Source: Variovorax sp. E3 (GTDB taxonomy: Bacteria > Pseudomonadota > Gammaproteobacteria > Burkholderiales > Burkholderiaceae_C). From it: a DNA stretch of 38,498 nucleotides. A program made the translations under genes and the position numbers. The DNA is taken from contig NZ_MOWM01000063.1 in assembly GCF_016082275.1 (NCBI RefSeq), forward strand, positions 1-38,498. Reading direction: 5' to 3'. Of this stretch, positions 9,156 to 17,797 are shown one piece after another. The stretch's first letter is position 1. Each line of letters opens with the position of its first letter. The notes under the pieces are model-generated. The model had not been told where the DNA came from and did no database searches. It was given only the letters and a program-made list of their open reading frames with translations.

Positions 9156-10657
9156 TCAGCGCGCGGCCACCGTCCGCGCGGCGGCCGGTGCCGCCGCCAC
9201 GGGCGCCGGCACGTCCCAGCCCCCGCCGATCGCGCGGATCAGGCCCACGGCCGCCTGGTACTGGGCCGACTTCACCTGCAGCGCCTGGCGGCGGTTGCGC
9301 AGTTCGCTGCGGCGGGCGTCCAGCAAGTCGAGCTGGCTGATGTAGCCGTTGCGGTAGCGCGTGTCCGACAGGCTGGTGGCGCGCGCCGCCGAGGTCACGG
9401 CCTGCGCCTGCACCACCGACTGCTCCTGCAGGATGCGGATGGCCGCCAGCTGGTCTTCGACCTCCTGGAACGCCGTCAACACCTGCGTGCGGTAGCTGGC
9501 CAGCGCACCGTCGAGCTGGGCATTGGCGCCCTGCACGCCGGCCTCGCGGCGGCCGCCGTCGAAGATCGGCAGCGACAGCAGCGCGCCCACGCCCCACGAG
9601 CGGGCCGACCACTTGAAGAGGTCGCCGATTTCGGGCGAGGCGTAGCCGGCGGCGCCGGTCAGCGAGATGTCCGGGAACCACGCAGCCTGTGCCACGCCCA
9701 CGCGGGCCTGCGCGGCCAGCACGGCGCTCTGCGCGGCCGACACGTCGGGCCGGCGCGTCAGCACCGTGGCGGGCACGCCGGGCGGAATCGACGGCAAGAC
9801 GGTCGACCAGTCGTCCGAGCGCAGCCCGAAGCTCGACGCCGAATCGCCCACCAGCACGGCGAGTGCATGCTCGACCTGGGCGCGCTGCCGGTCGAGCGCG
9901 AGCGCATCGGACTCGGTGGACGACACCTCGGTTTGCACGCGCGCCACATCGAGCTCGGCGATGTCGCCGGCCTGCTCGCGGCGCTGCGACAGGCGCAGCG
10001 TGTCGCGGTAGGCCTCGACCTGCTCGCGCACCAGCACGCGTTCGGCGTCGAGCGCGCGCAGCTGCAGATAGGTCTGCGCCGTTTGCGCCTGCACCGCGAG
10101 CCGGGTGCTCTGCAGCAGCGCCTCGCGGCCGGCCGCATCGAGCTTGGCCGCGTTGCTGGCGCCCGAGAGGCGGCCGAACAGGTCGACCTCGTACGAGAGC
10201 GTGGCGCCCACGTTGGTGATGGTGGCCGGGCGCGTGCTGGCCGTGGCCTTGTCCAGGCCGGCGCCGCGGTTGGCGCCAGCACCCAGGCCGATCTGCGGCA
10301 GGCGGTCGGCGTTGGCGCTGCGCGCCAGCGCACGGGCCTCGGCCAGCCGCGCGGCGGCGGCCTGGATGTCGTTGTTGTGCACGTCGCCTTCTCGACCAGC
10401 GCATTGAGCGTCGGGTCGTTGAACGCCAGCCACCAGGCGCCGCGCGGCTGCGCCTCGGAAGGCGCGGCCCGCGTGAAACCGGCGGGCGGCGTGGGGCCCT
10501 GCTGCTGTTCCTTGAACTGGGCCGTGGTCGTGATTTCGGGCACGCCCGAAGGCACGGTGGCGCAACCGGCCAGCACCAGGGCGGCCATCAGCGGCAGCAG
10601 CGCCGCCCTGAACCCGCGAAGGGGCGTCGTCACCAAATTTTGTACTTGGAAATTCAT
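9156..10657 (-). CDS. RND efflux outer-membrane channel (NodT/OprM family), one frameshift
   Basis: The outer-membrane exit duct of the tripartite pump encoded with the two genes before it. The N-terminus is a lipoprotein signal with the lipobox LAGC (Cys32). Two OEP repeats follow, with family features such as SYEVDLFGRL, the helix around QAQTAQTYLQLRALDAE, RRPDV, and YRNGYISQLDLLDARR. One base is lost near 10387, after VEKA; restoring a G (GCGGAC) joins the halves into about 500 residues. The start is 15 bases after the pump stop, so it is the last gene of the operon. It corresponds by position to opcM/oprC/oprN of related pumps. Confidence 0.93.
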
Positions 10658-10672
10658 GATGAACTTTCTTGA

Positions 10673-13600
10673 TCAGTCGTCATGCGAAGGACGCGGCGAC
10701 GCGGGCACCGGGTGCAACCCGCCACCGCCCGAACCGCCGTGCGACGACGGTGCGGGTGCAGCCGGATGGTCGGCCGACACGAAGTCTTCGCCGTGCGGCA
10801 CTTCGCCATGCAGCTTGAGCGGCTTGTTGCCCGCCAGGCGGCGCAGCAGCACATAGAACACCGGCGTCAGGAACAGGCCGAAGGCCGTCACGCCGATCAT
10901 TCCGGAGAACACCGCCACACCCATGGCCTTGCGCATTTCCGAACCCGCGCCGGTCGACAGCACGAGGGGCAGCACGCCCATCACGAAGGCCAGCGAGGTC
11001 ATGAGAATCGGGCGCAGGCGCAGGCGGCTGGCTTCGATGGCGGCTTGTATGGGCGTTCTGCCGGCGAACTCGAGCTCCCGTGCGAACTCCACGATCAGGA
11101 TCGCGTTCTTCGCACTCAGCCCCACCAGCACGATCAACCCGATCTGCGTGAAGACGTTGTTGTCACCCCCCGAGATCCACACGCCCGTCATCGCGGCCAG
11201 GATGCCCATGGGCACGATCAGGATGATCGCGATCGGCAGCGTCAGGCTTTCGTACTGCGCGGCCAGCACCAGGAACACCAACAGGATGGCCAGCGGGAAC
11301 ACCAGGAACGCGGAGTTGCCGGCCAGGATTTCCTGGTACGTCAGCTCGGTCCATTCAAAGCTCACGCCCTTGGGCAGCGTCTCGGCCGCGATCTTGGTGA
11401 TCGCGTCCTGCGCCTGGCCCGACGAGTAGCCCGGTGCCGGGCCGCCGTTGATGTCGGCGGCCAGGTAGCCGTTGTAGCGCATGGCGCGTTCCGGGCCGAA
11501 GGTCGAATTGACCTTCATCAGCGCGGCCAGCGGCACCATCTCGCCCGAGGTCGAGCGCACCTTCAGCAGGCCCACGTCTTCGGCACGGGCGCGGTAAGGC
11601 GCATCGGCCTGGACGCGCACGCTGTACGTGCGGCCGAACTTGTTGAAGTCGTTCGCGTACAGGCTGCCCAGGTAGATCTGCATGGTGTCGAAGATGTCCG
11701 TCACCGGCACGCCGAGCTGGCGCGCTTGGTGCGGTCGATGTCGGCATACAGCTGCGGCACGTTGACCTGCCAGCTCGTGAACATGCCGGCCAGCTCGGGA
11801 GCAGCCTGTGCCTTGGCCATGAAGGCCTTCACCGCCGCGTCCATCTGGTCGTAGCCGACCGAGGCGCGGTCTTCCAGCTGCAGCTTGAAGCCGCCCGTGG
11901 TGCCCAGGCCTGCCACCGGCGGCGGCGGGAACATCACGATGAACGCGTCCTGGATGCTCGAGAACGCACCGTTCAACTGGCCCGCCACCGCGCCGCCGCT
12001 CTGGTCGGCGCGCTTGCGCTGGTCGAAGGGCTTGAGCGTGGCGAACACGATGCCCGAGTTCGAGCTGTTGGTGAAGCCGTTGATCGACAGGCCCGGGAAC
12101 GCGATGGCGTCTTCGACGTTCGGGTTCTTCTTCATGATGTCGCCCATGCGCTGGATGACTTCATCGGTGCGGTCGAGGGTGGCGCCGTCGGGCAGTTGCG
12201 CAAAACCGATCAGGTATTGCTTGTCCTGCGCCGGCACGAAGCCGCCGGGCACCGCCTTGAACAGGCCGAAGGTCACGGCGATGAGCGCGACGTAGATCGC
12301 CAGCATCAGCGCCTTGCGCGAGATCACGTTCTTCACGCCGCCGCTGTAGGCTTCCGAGCCGCGATGGAACAGGCGGTTGAAGCCGCGGAACAGCCAGCCG
12401 AAGGCCTTGTCCATGCCGCGCGTCAGCGCGTCCTTGGGGGCGTCGTGGCCGCGCAGCAGCAAGGCGGCGAGCGCGGGCGACAGCGTGAGCGAGTTGATGG
12501 CAGAGATCACCGTCGAGATCGCGATGGTCACCGCGAACTGGCGATAGAACTGGCCCGTGAGACCGCTGATGAAAGCCAGCGGCACGAACACGGCCACCAG
12601 CACCAGCGCGATGGCGATGATGGGGCCCGACACTTCGCGCATGGCGCGGTACGTCGCTTCACGCGGCGTCAAGCCGGCCTCGATGTTCCGCTCGACGTTT
12701 TCCACCACCACGATGGCGTCGTCCACCACGATGCCGATGGCCAGCACCAGCCCGAACAGGCTCAGCGCATTGATCGAGAAACCGAGGATGTGCAGCACGG
12801 CGAAGGTACCGATCACCGACACCGGCACGGCCAGCAGCGGAATGATCGACGCGCGCCACGTCTGCAGGAACAGGATCACGACCAGCACCACCAGCATGAT
12901 GGCTTCGAGCAGCGTGTGGATCACCGACTCGATCGACGCGCGCACGAACTGCGTCGGGTCGTAGGCGATGCGGTATTCCAGGCCTTCGGGCATGTTCTTG
13001 TTGAGCTCTTCCATCGTCTTGCGGACGTTGGCCGAGATGTCCAGCGCGTTGGAGCCGGGTGCCTGGAACACGCCCATGCCGACGGCCGGGTCGTTGTTCA
13101 GCAGCGAACGCAGCGAGTAGTCGGCGGCGCCCATTTCGAGGCGGCCGATGTCGCGCAGGCGGGTCACGGCGCCGTCGGTGCCGCTCTTGACGATGATGTC
13201 GCCGAACTCTTCCTCGCTCTGCAGGCGCCCTTGCGCATTGATCGACAGCTGCATGTCCACGCCCGACAGGCCCGGCGAAGCGCCGACCACGCCGGCCGCG
13301 GCCTGCACGTTTTGACCACGGATGGCGGCCACCACGTCGGAGGCCGAGAGGCCGCGCTGCGCGACCTTCTGCGGGTCGAGCCACACGCGCATGGAGTAGT
13401 CGCCGCCGCCGAAGATCTGGACCTGGCCCACGCCCTCGATGCGCGCCAGCGGGTCCTTCACGTTCAGCACCGCGTAGTTGCGCAGGTAGTTGATGTCGTA
13501 GCGGTTGTTCGGCGAGACGAGGTGGACCACCATCGTCAGGTCGGGCGCGCTCTTGACGGTCGTGATGCCGAGCCGGCGCACTTCCTCGGGCAGGCGCGGC

Positions 13601-13950
13601 TCGGCTTGCGAGACGCGGTTCTGCACCAGTTGCTGTGCCTTGTCGGGATCGGTGCCCAGGCGGAACGTGACGGTCAGCGTGAGCACGCCGTCGGTGGTCG
13701 CCTGGCTGCCCATGTAGAGCATGCCCTCGACGCCGTTGATCTGCTCTTCGAGCGGGGTGGCGACGGTTTCAGCGATCACCTTGGGGTTGGCGCCCGGGTA
13801 CTGGGCGCGCACCACCACCGAGGGCGGCGCGACTTCGGGGTACTCCGAGATCGGCAGCCCGCGCAGCGCGATCAGGCCGGCTATCAGCATCAATAGCGAC
13901 AGCACGCCGGCAAAGATCGGCCGGTCGATGAAGAATTTTGAAAGATTCAT
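10673..13950 (-). CDS. RND efflux pump, HAE1/MexF type, one frameshift
   Basis: The inner-membrane proton/drug antiporter of the pump. The N-terminus MNLSKFFIDRPIFAGVLSLL and the segments ISEYPEVAPPSVVVRA and SPNNRYDINYLRNYAVLNV are close to MexF-type transporters as I remember them. The proton-relay aspartates are present in GIVVDDAIVVVEN and the relay lysine in VGLSAKNAILIVEF. One base is missing near 11723 (after DRTK); restoring one G gives a normal protein of about 1092 residues with two sets of periplasmic loops and 12 membrane helices. It lies 40 bases after the adaptor gene. Substrates cannot be read from sequence; relatives export chloramphenicol, fluoroquinolones and trimethoprim. 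Confidence 0.95.
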
Positions 13951-13990
13951 GTTGGTTCTCCGGTGAGTGCTACCGCACTCCCCTCCGAGT

Positions 13991-15241
13991 TCAGGACTTC
14001 GCGGCTTCTGCCACGCGTTCCGGTTGCTGTTGCTTGGGGTCCGCCTTCGCGTCCATCGTCACTTGCTGCGGCACCACCAGCGCACCCGGGCGGATGTGCT
14101 GCAGGCCGTTGACCACGACGCGGTCGCCCGCCTTCAGGCCCTTGCTCACGACACGCAGGCCGTTGATGGAAGCGCCGAGCGCCACTTCGCGGTAGACCGC
14201 CTTGTTGTCTTCGCCCACGACCATCACGAACTTCTTGTTCTGGTCGGTGCCGATGGCGCGTTCGCTCACCAGCAGCGCGGTGTCGTTGCGTGCCTGGCCC
14301 ATGCGGATGCGGGCGAACTGGCCGGGAATGAGCGCGCCGTCCCTGTTGTCGAACGAGGCACGCACGCGCACGGTGCCGCTCTTGGCGTCGACCTGGTTGT
14401 CGATCAGCTGCAGCTTGCCGGTGAAGGGCGTGCCGTCGAGGCCGGCGGTGCCCATCTGCACGGGAATGCTCTCGATCTGGCCGCGGGCGCTGGAGCCGCT
14501 CGGCAGGTCTTTCAGGGCCCGCGTGATGACTTGCTCGTCGGCATCGAAGCTCGCGTAGATCGGGCTCACCGACACCAGCGTGGTCAGCACCGGCGCGCCC
14601 GGACCGGCCGCCACCAGGTTGCCCACCGTCACTTCGAGCTTGCCGATGCGGCCCGACACGGGCGCCCGCACCTGGGTGTAGCCCAGGCTCAGGCGCGCGG
14701 TCTGCAGTTGCGCTTGCGCGGCGCGCAGGTTGGCGTTGGCTTCGCTGCCGGCGTTCACCCGCTCGTCGTACTCACGCTGGGCAATGGCCTTGTCGTCCCA
14801 CAGGCGCTTGGCGCGCTCCTGTTCGCTGCGGCTGAACGACTGGCGCGCCTGGGCCGATGCCACCTGCGCTTCGGCGCGCTCGACCTCGGCCGCGTACGGC
14901 GCGGGGTCGATGGTGATCAGCAGATCGCCCTGCTTGACCAGCGCGCCTTCGCGAAAGTGCACCGACTGCACGGCACCCGCGACGCGGGAGCGCACATCGA
15001 CACGCTCGACGGCTTCGAGCCGGCCCGAGAACTCGTCCCAGGCATTGATCTCGCTCGACGCCACGGTGGCGACCGACACCGGCGTGCCCTGCTGCGCGGC
15101 CACGGGCGCGGTCGCCTCGGCCTTGAAACTGTGCATGCCCAGCACCGCGGCCGCCACGGCCAGCAGCGCGGTCAGGCCGGTGACGGCAGGCCAGAGGCCC
15201 TTGCGGGCGGCGGAAGACAGCTTTTTCTCGTTGTTCGACAT
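13991..15241 (-). CDS. RND periplasmic adaptor (MexE-like)
   Basis: A 416-residue membrane-fusion protein linking pump and outer-membrane duct. It has an N-terminal signal-anchor (about residues 16-37) without a lipobox cysteine, the lipoyl half-motifs RVDVRSRVAGAVQSVHFREG and LGYTQVRAPVSGRIG, a coiled-coil hairpin between them (VERAEAQVASAQARQ to RAAQAQLQTARLS), and a C-terminal beta-barrel region. The end is charged and glutamine-rich. The gene is intact and starts the adaptor-pump-channel trio, 150 bases after the esterase-like gene. Confidence 0.94.
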   Translation of the reverse strand: MSNNEKKLSSAARKGLWPAVTGLTALLAVAAAVLGMHSFKAEATAPVAAQQGTPVSVATVASSEINAWDEFSGRLEAVERVDVRSRVAGAVQSVHFREGALVKQGDLLITIDPAPYAAEVERAEAQVASAQARQSFSRSEQERAKRLWDDKAIAQREYDERVNAGSEANANLRAAQAQLQTARLSLGYTQVRAPVSGRIGKLEVTVGNLVAAGPGAPVLTTLVSVSPIYASFDADEQVITRALKDLPSGSSARGQIESIPVQMGTAGLDGTPFTGKLQLIDNQVDAKSGTVRVRASFDNRDGALIPGQFARIRMGQARNDTALLVSERAIGTDQNKKFVMVVGEDNKAVYREVALGASINGLRVVSKGLKAGDRVVVNGLQHIRPGALVVPQQVTMDAKADPKQQQPERVAEAAKS

Positions 15242-15319
15242 GATTTCGTCCTTCTCGATGACTTTTTGGGATGCAACAGGCCACCCCGGCGCATTTCGGC
15301 ACCAGGCGGCGGATTTCGG

Positions 15320-15359
15320 AAAAAAAGGGGCCCTCGCACGCTGCCGCGCTGGCAGCGTG
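15320..15359 (-). terminator. Hairpin plus T-run: terminator or attenuator between llpE-like gene and adaptor
   Basis: On the minus strand a perfect 9-base stem (cacgctgcc / ggcagcgtg, bases 15337-15359, loop of five) is followed after about ten bases by seven Ts (15326-15320). It sits between the esterase-like gene and the pump genes. The T-run is further from the stem than in a textbook rho-independent terminator, so partial termination or attenuation is as likely as a full stop. Confidence 0.5.
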
Positions 15360-15391
15360 TCGGTCAGGCAGCCGGGGTGGGCTGAGGGGAA

Positions 15392-16276
15392 CTAGCTGGG
15401 GTGGCTGAGCGCCGCGGGGGGCGGCGTGGTCGCGCTGAAGAACTCACGGAAGTGCTTCTGCACAGTGGCCTCACAGGCCACGCAACCCGTGTTCTCGGTG
15501 TCGTACAGCGCCTTGGGCCAGTCGGTGGCACTCGGCAGCACGCTGCTCGTGACCTCGATGCCGGCGGCCCGCAGGCGACCCGCGAAAGTCAGGGCCTCGT
15601 CGCGCATCGCGTCGTCCTGCCCCACCAGCACCAGCGCGGGCGCCAGGGCCGACAGCCGCAGCGAACCGCTCGGCACCGCGTAGGGGTGCGTGGCGTTCGA
15701 GGGGCAGCTGAGGTATTTTTCCCAGCCGCTGGCCCAGCGGCATTCCGGCGCGTCGTTCGTGGCCTTGCGCAGCGAGGCGGTGCCGGCGCACGGGTCGAGC
15801 ATCGGCGACAGCAGAATCTGGCCGGCCACCGGCGGATGCGCGCGGTCGCGGGCGATCAGCGCCACGGCGGCGGCGAGGTTGCCACCGGCTTCCTCACCGG
15901 CCAGGTACACCTGCGCGCCCTTGCCGCCGAGCTTGGTGCGCTGCTTGTAGAGCCATTCGAGGGCGGCATAGCCCACCTCGATCGGTTCCGGAAACGGCGA
16001 TTGGGGCGCCAGCGGGTATGCCAGCGAAACCACTACCGCGCCCGCACCGGCCAGCAGCCGGGCCACGTTGCGGCCGTTGTCCAGGCCGCCGCACACGAAG
16101 GTGCCGCCGTGGAAATGCAGCACCAGCGGCGCGACTTCGCCCTTGGCGCGCTGGCCGTACACACGGGCGCCGACCGGTTCGCGGCCGGGCAGCTCGATCG
16201 ACAGATCGGCTTCCACGCCTTGCGCCGCGGCGCGGGCGGCGGCTTCGGCGGAACGGGACGATGGAACGGGTGACAT
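15392..16276 (-). CDS. llpE: LlpE-like alpha/beta-hydrolase, catalytic serine replaced
   Basis: A 294-residue protein of the hormone-sensitive-lipase type fold, first gene of the efflux locus. The oxyanion motif is kept (HFHGGTF, residues 54-60). The nucleophile elbow, normally GDSAGG, reads GEEAGG (127-132), so Glu129 stands where the catalytic serine should be. The region where the catalytic histidine is expected (SSVLPSATDWPKALYD) has no histidine. Several cysteines occur (CVAC near the end). It is therefore likely not a normal esterase. A GAGG ribosome site sits six bases before ATG 16276. In Burkholderia a lipase-like llpE gene precedes the CeoAB/BpeEF pump; position and divergent LysR match. 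Function in efflux is unclear. Confidence 0.82.
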   Translation of the reverse strand: MSPVPSSRSAEAAARAAAQGVEADLSIELPGREPVGARVYGQRAKGEVAPLVLHFHGGTFVCGGLDNGRNVARLLAGAGAVVVSLAYPLAPQSPFPEPIEVGYAALEWLYKQRTKLGGKGAQVYLAGEEAGGNLAAAVALIARDRAHPPVAGQILLSPMLDPCAGTASLRKATNDAPECRWASGWEKYLSCPSNATHPYAVPSGSLRLSALAPALVLVGQDDAMRDEALTFAGRLRAAGIEVTSSVLPSATDWPKALYDTENTGCVACEATVQKHFREFFSATTPPPAALSHPS

Positions 16277-16331
16277 GGGCGACCTCAGGGGAATAGGCGA
16301 TGGTTGAAATATAAGGCGCCGCATGTGACAT

Positions 16332-16361
16332 GAAACAGGGAACATGCCCCCACTCTGTTTC
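16332..16361. promoter_or_regulatory. Candidate LysR operator (inverted repeat) in divergent promoter region
   Basis: In the 181-base gap between the divergent LysR and llpE-like genes, gaaacag (16332-16338) and ctgtttc (16355-16361) form a perfect 7-base inverted repeat with a 16-base spacer. A second, overlapping pair, gcatgt (16321-16326) and acatgc (16342-16347), lies in the same place. Autoregulated LysR systems usually keep their binding sites in such gaps. Binding is inferred. Confidence 0.45.
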
Positions 16362-16457
16362 CAAACCGACAACAATCCGGGCCACCATAGGGATTGCCCG
16401 CATGTGTGAGAATCCGCTCCCCCCGGTGTGGGCCGGGTATCCCAGAACAGGCATTCA

Positions 16458-17462
16458 ATGGATCAAATCCAGGCCATGCGGATCTTTGTCCGCGTCGTGG
16501 AGGCAGGTACGTTCACCCGGGCTGCCGACTCGCTCGCCCTGCCCAAGGGCACCGTCACCAAGCAGATCCAGGCGCTGGAATCGCGCCTGCGCGTGAAGCT
16601 GCTCAACCGCACCACGCGCCGCGTCACCGTCACCCCCGACGGCGCGGCGTACTACGAGCGCGCGGCGCGGCTGCTGAACGACTTCGACGACATGGAAGCC
16701 AGCATGACGAACGCGCAGGCCAACCCCACGGGGCGGCTGCGCATCGACGTCGGCACGTCGGTGGCGAGGCTGATCATCCTGCCTGCGCTGGCCAGCTTCT
16801 GCGACCGCTACCCCGACATCCAGGTCGACCTGGGCGTGAGCGACCGCGCGGTCGACCTGATCAGCGACAACGTCGACTGCGTGATCCGCGCGGGCGACCT
16901 CAACGACCAGTCGCTGGTGGCGCGGCGCATCGGCACCCTGCACTTCGTCACCGTGGCGTCACCGGCGTACGTGAAGCGCTACGGCATGCCGCAGCACCCG
17001 AACGACATCGAGAAGCGGCATCACGTGGTGAGCTATTTCTCGGGCACCACGCGGCGCGTGTACCCGCACGAGTTCCACAAGGGCGACGAACACATCGAGC
17101 TGAACGGCGCTTATCGCGTGTCGGTGAACGAGAGCAATGCGCACATCACGGCGGTGCTTGGCGGCTTCGGTATTTCGCAGTGCATCACGTTCATGGCGGA
17201 GCCGCTGCTGGAGAGCGGTGAACTCGTCGAAGTGCTGCCCGACTGGAGCCGCGAGCCGCTGGCGATTCACGTGGTGTATCCGCCGAATCGGCATTTGAGT
17301 GCGAAGGTGCGGGCGTTCGTGGATTGGGCTGCGGAGTTGTTTTCGAAGATCCGCGGTTGCAGCGGCGGTGAGGGGTGCGGGCGCCAGTCTCACCCGAATT
17401 TCGAATTTCTGTCGGCCGCTCGTCTATGGGAGATTCATGGCATCAATCCCATTGACCAATAA
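16458..17462 (+). CDS. LysR-family regulator of the efflux locus
   Basis: A 334-residue LysR regulator, divergent from the efflux operon and probably its activator, as MexT/CeoR/BpeT are for related pumps. The winged helix-turn-helix occupies residues 1-60 (FVRVVEAGTFTRAADSLALPKGTVTKQIQALE), then a linker helix, then a periplasmic-binding-like effector domain starting at PTGRLRIDVG. The start at MDQIQAM fits family N-termini. The family part ends near AAELFSKIR; the last 35 or so residues have no family look and run into AT-richer DNA, overlapping the end of the convergent immunity gene (17443). The tail may be the result of an insertion that removed the native stop, or an unmarked error. Confidence 0.92.
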   Translation: MDQIQAMRIFVRVVEAGTFTRAADSLALPKGTVTKQIQALESRLRVKLLNRTTRRVTVTPDGAAYYERAARLLNDFDDMEASMTNAQANPTGRLRIDVGTSVARLIILPALASFCDRYPDIQVDLGVSDRAVDLISDNVDCVIRAGDLNDQSLVARRIGTLHFVTVASPAYVKRYGMPQHPNDIEKRHHVVSYFSGTTRRVYPHEFHKGDEHIELNGAYRVSVNESNAHITAVLGGFGISQCITFMAEPLLESGELVEVLPDWSREPLAIHVVYPPNRHLSAKVRAFVDWAAELFSKIRGCSGGEGCGRQSHPNFEFLSAARLWEIHGINPIDQ

Positions 17463-17781
17463 TTTCGCGCAAACACACGGCACACACAAACTTCAAATCG
17501 GGGTCGGAGAATATTTTTCGGATCAAAAGGCGGTCGTTCATTTTTTTCAAATCCTTCTCTCGATCAAGGAGAGATACCTCTGACACACCTGGGTCTTCAA
17601 AAAATCGTCTAAAAAAACCTTTGCCCACAAAGGTTTCGGATTTTCTCCCAAAAGAACTTGTAGTTATTTTACAGACATCAGAAGAACTTAGCATTTTCCC
17701 TTCATTAATTGCAGCAACCAGATCAGAAGATGTCAGAGCAAAGTTCTGCCCTCCGTGCTTCTTGCAAATTCCCGGCTTCAT
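17443..17781 (-). CDS. Candidate immunity protein for the Rhs toxin, 112 aa
   Basis: No family recognised. It is placed exactly where an Rhs immunity gene is expected, 16 bases after the rhs stop and on the same strand. The start at ATG 17781 has GAGG eight bases upstream; a GTG six bases further up is possible. The protein is hydrophilic, without signal peptide or membrane helix, so it would act in the cytoplasm. It has Cys6-x2-His9 near the N-terminus and Cys100-x2-Cys103 near the C-terminus, a possible zinc site. Base use is unlike the rest of the window: 17521-17580 counts to 42% G+C and 17641-17700 to 33%. This fits recent transfer together with the toxin tip. Immunity function is inferred from position only. 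Confidence 0.7.
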   Translation of the reverse strand: MKPGICKKHGGQNFALTSSDLVAAINEGKMLSSSDVCKITTSSFGRKSETFVGKGFFRRFFEDPGVSEVSLLDREKDLKKMNDRLLIRKIFSDPDLKFVCAVCLREIIGQWD

Positions 17782-17797
17782 TTGCACCGCCTCATTT

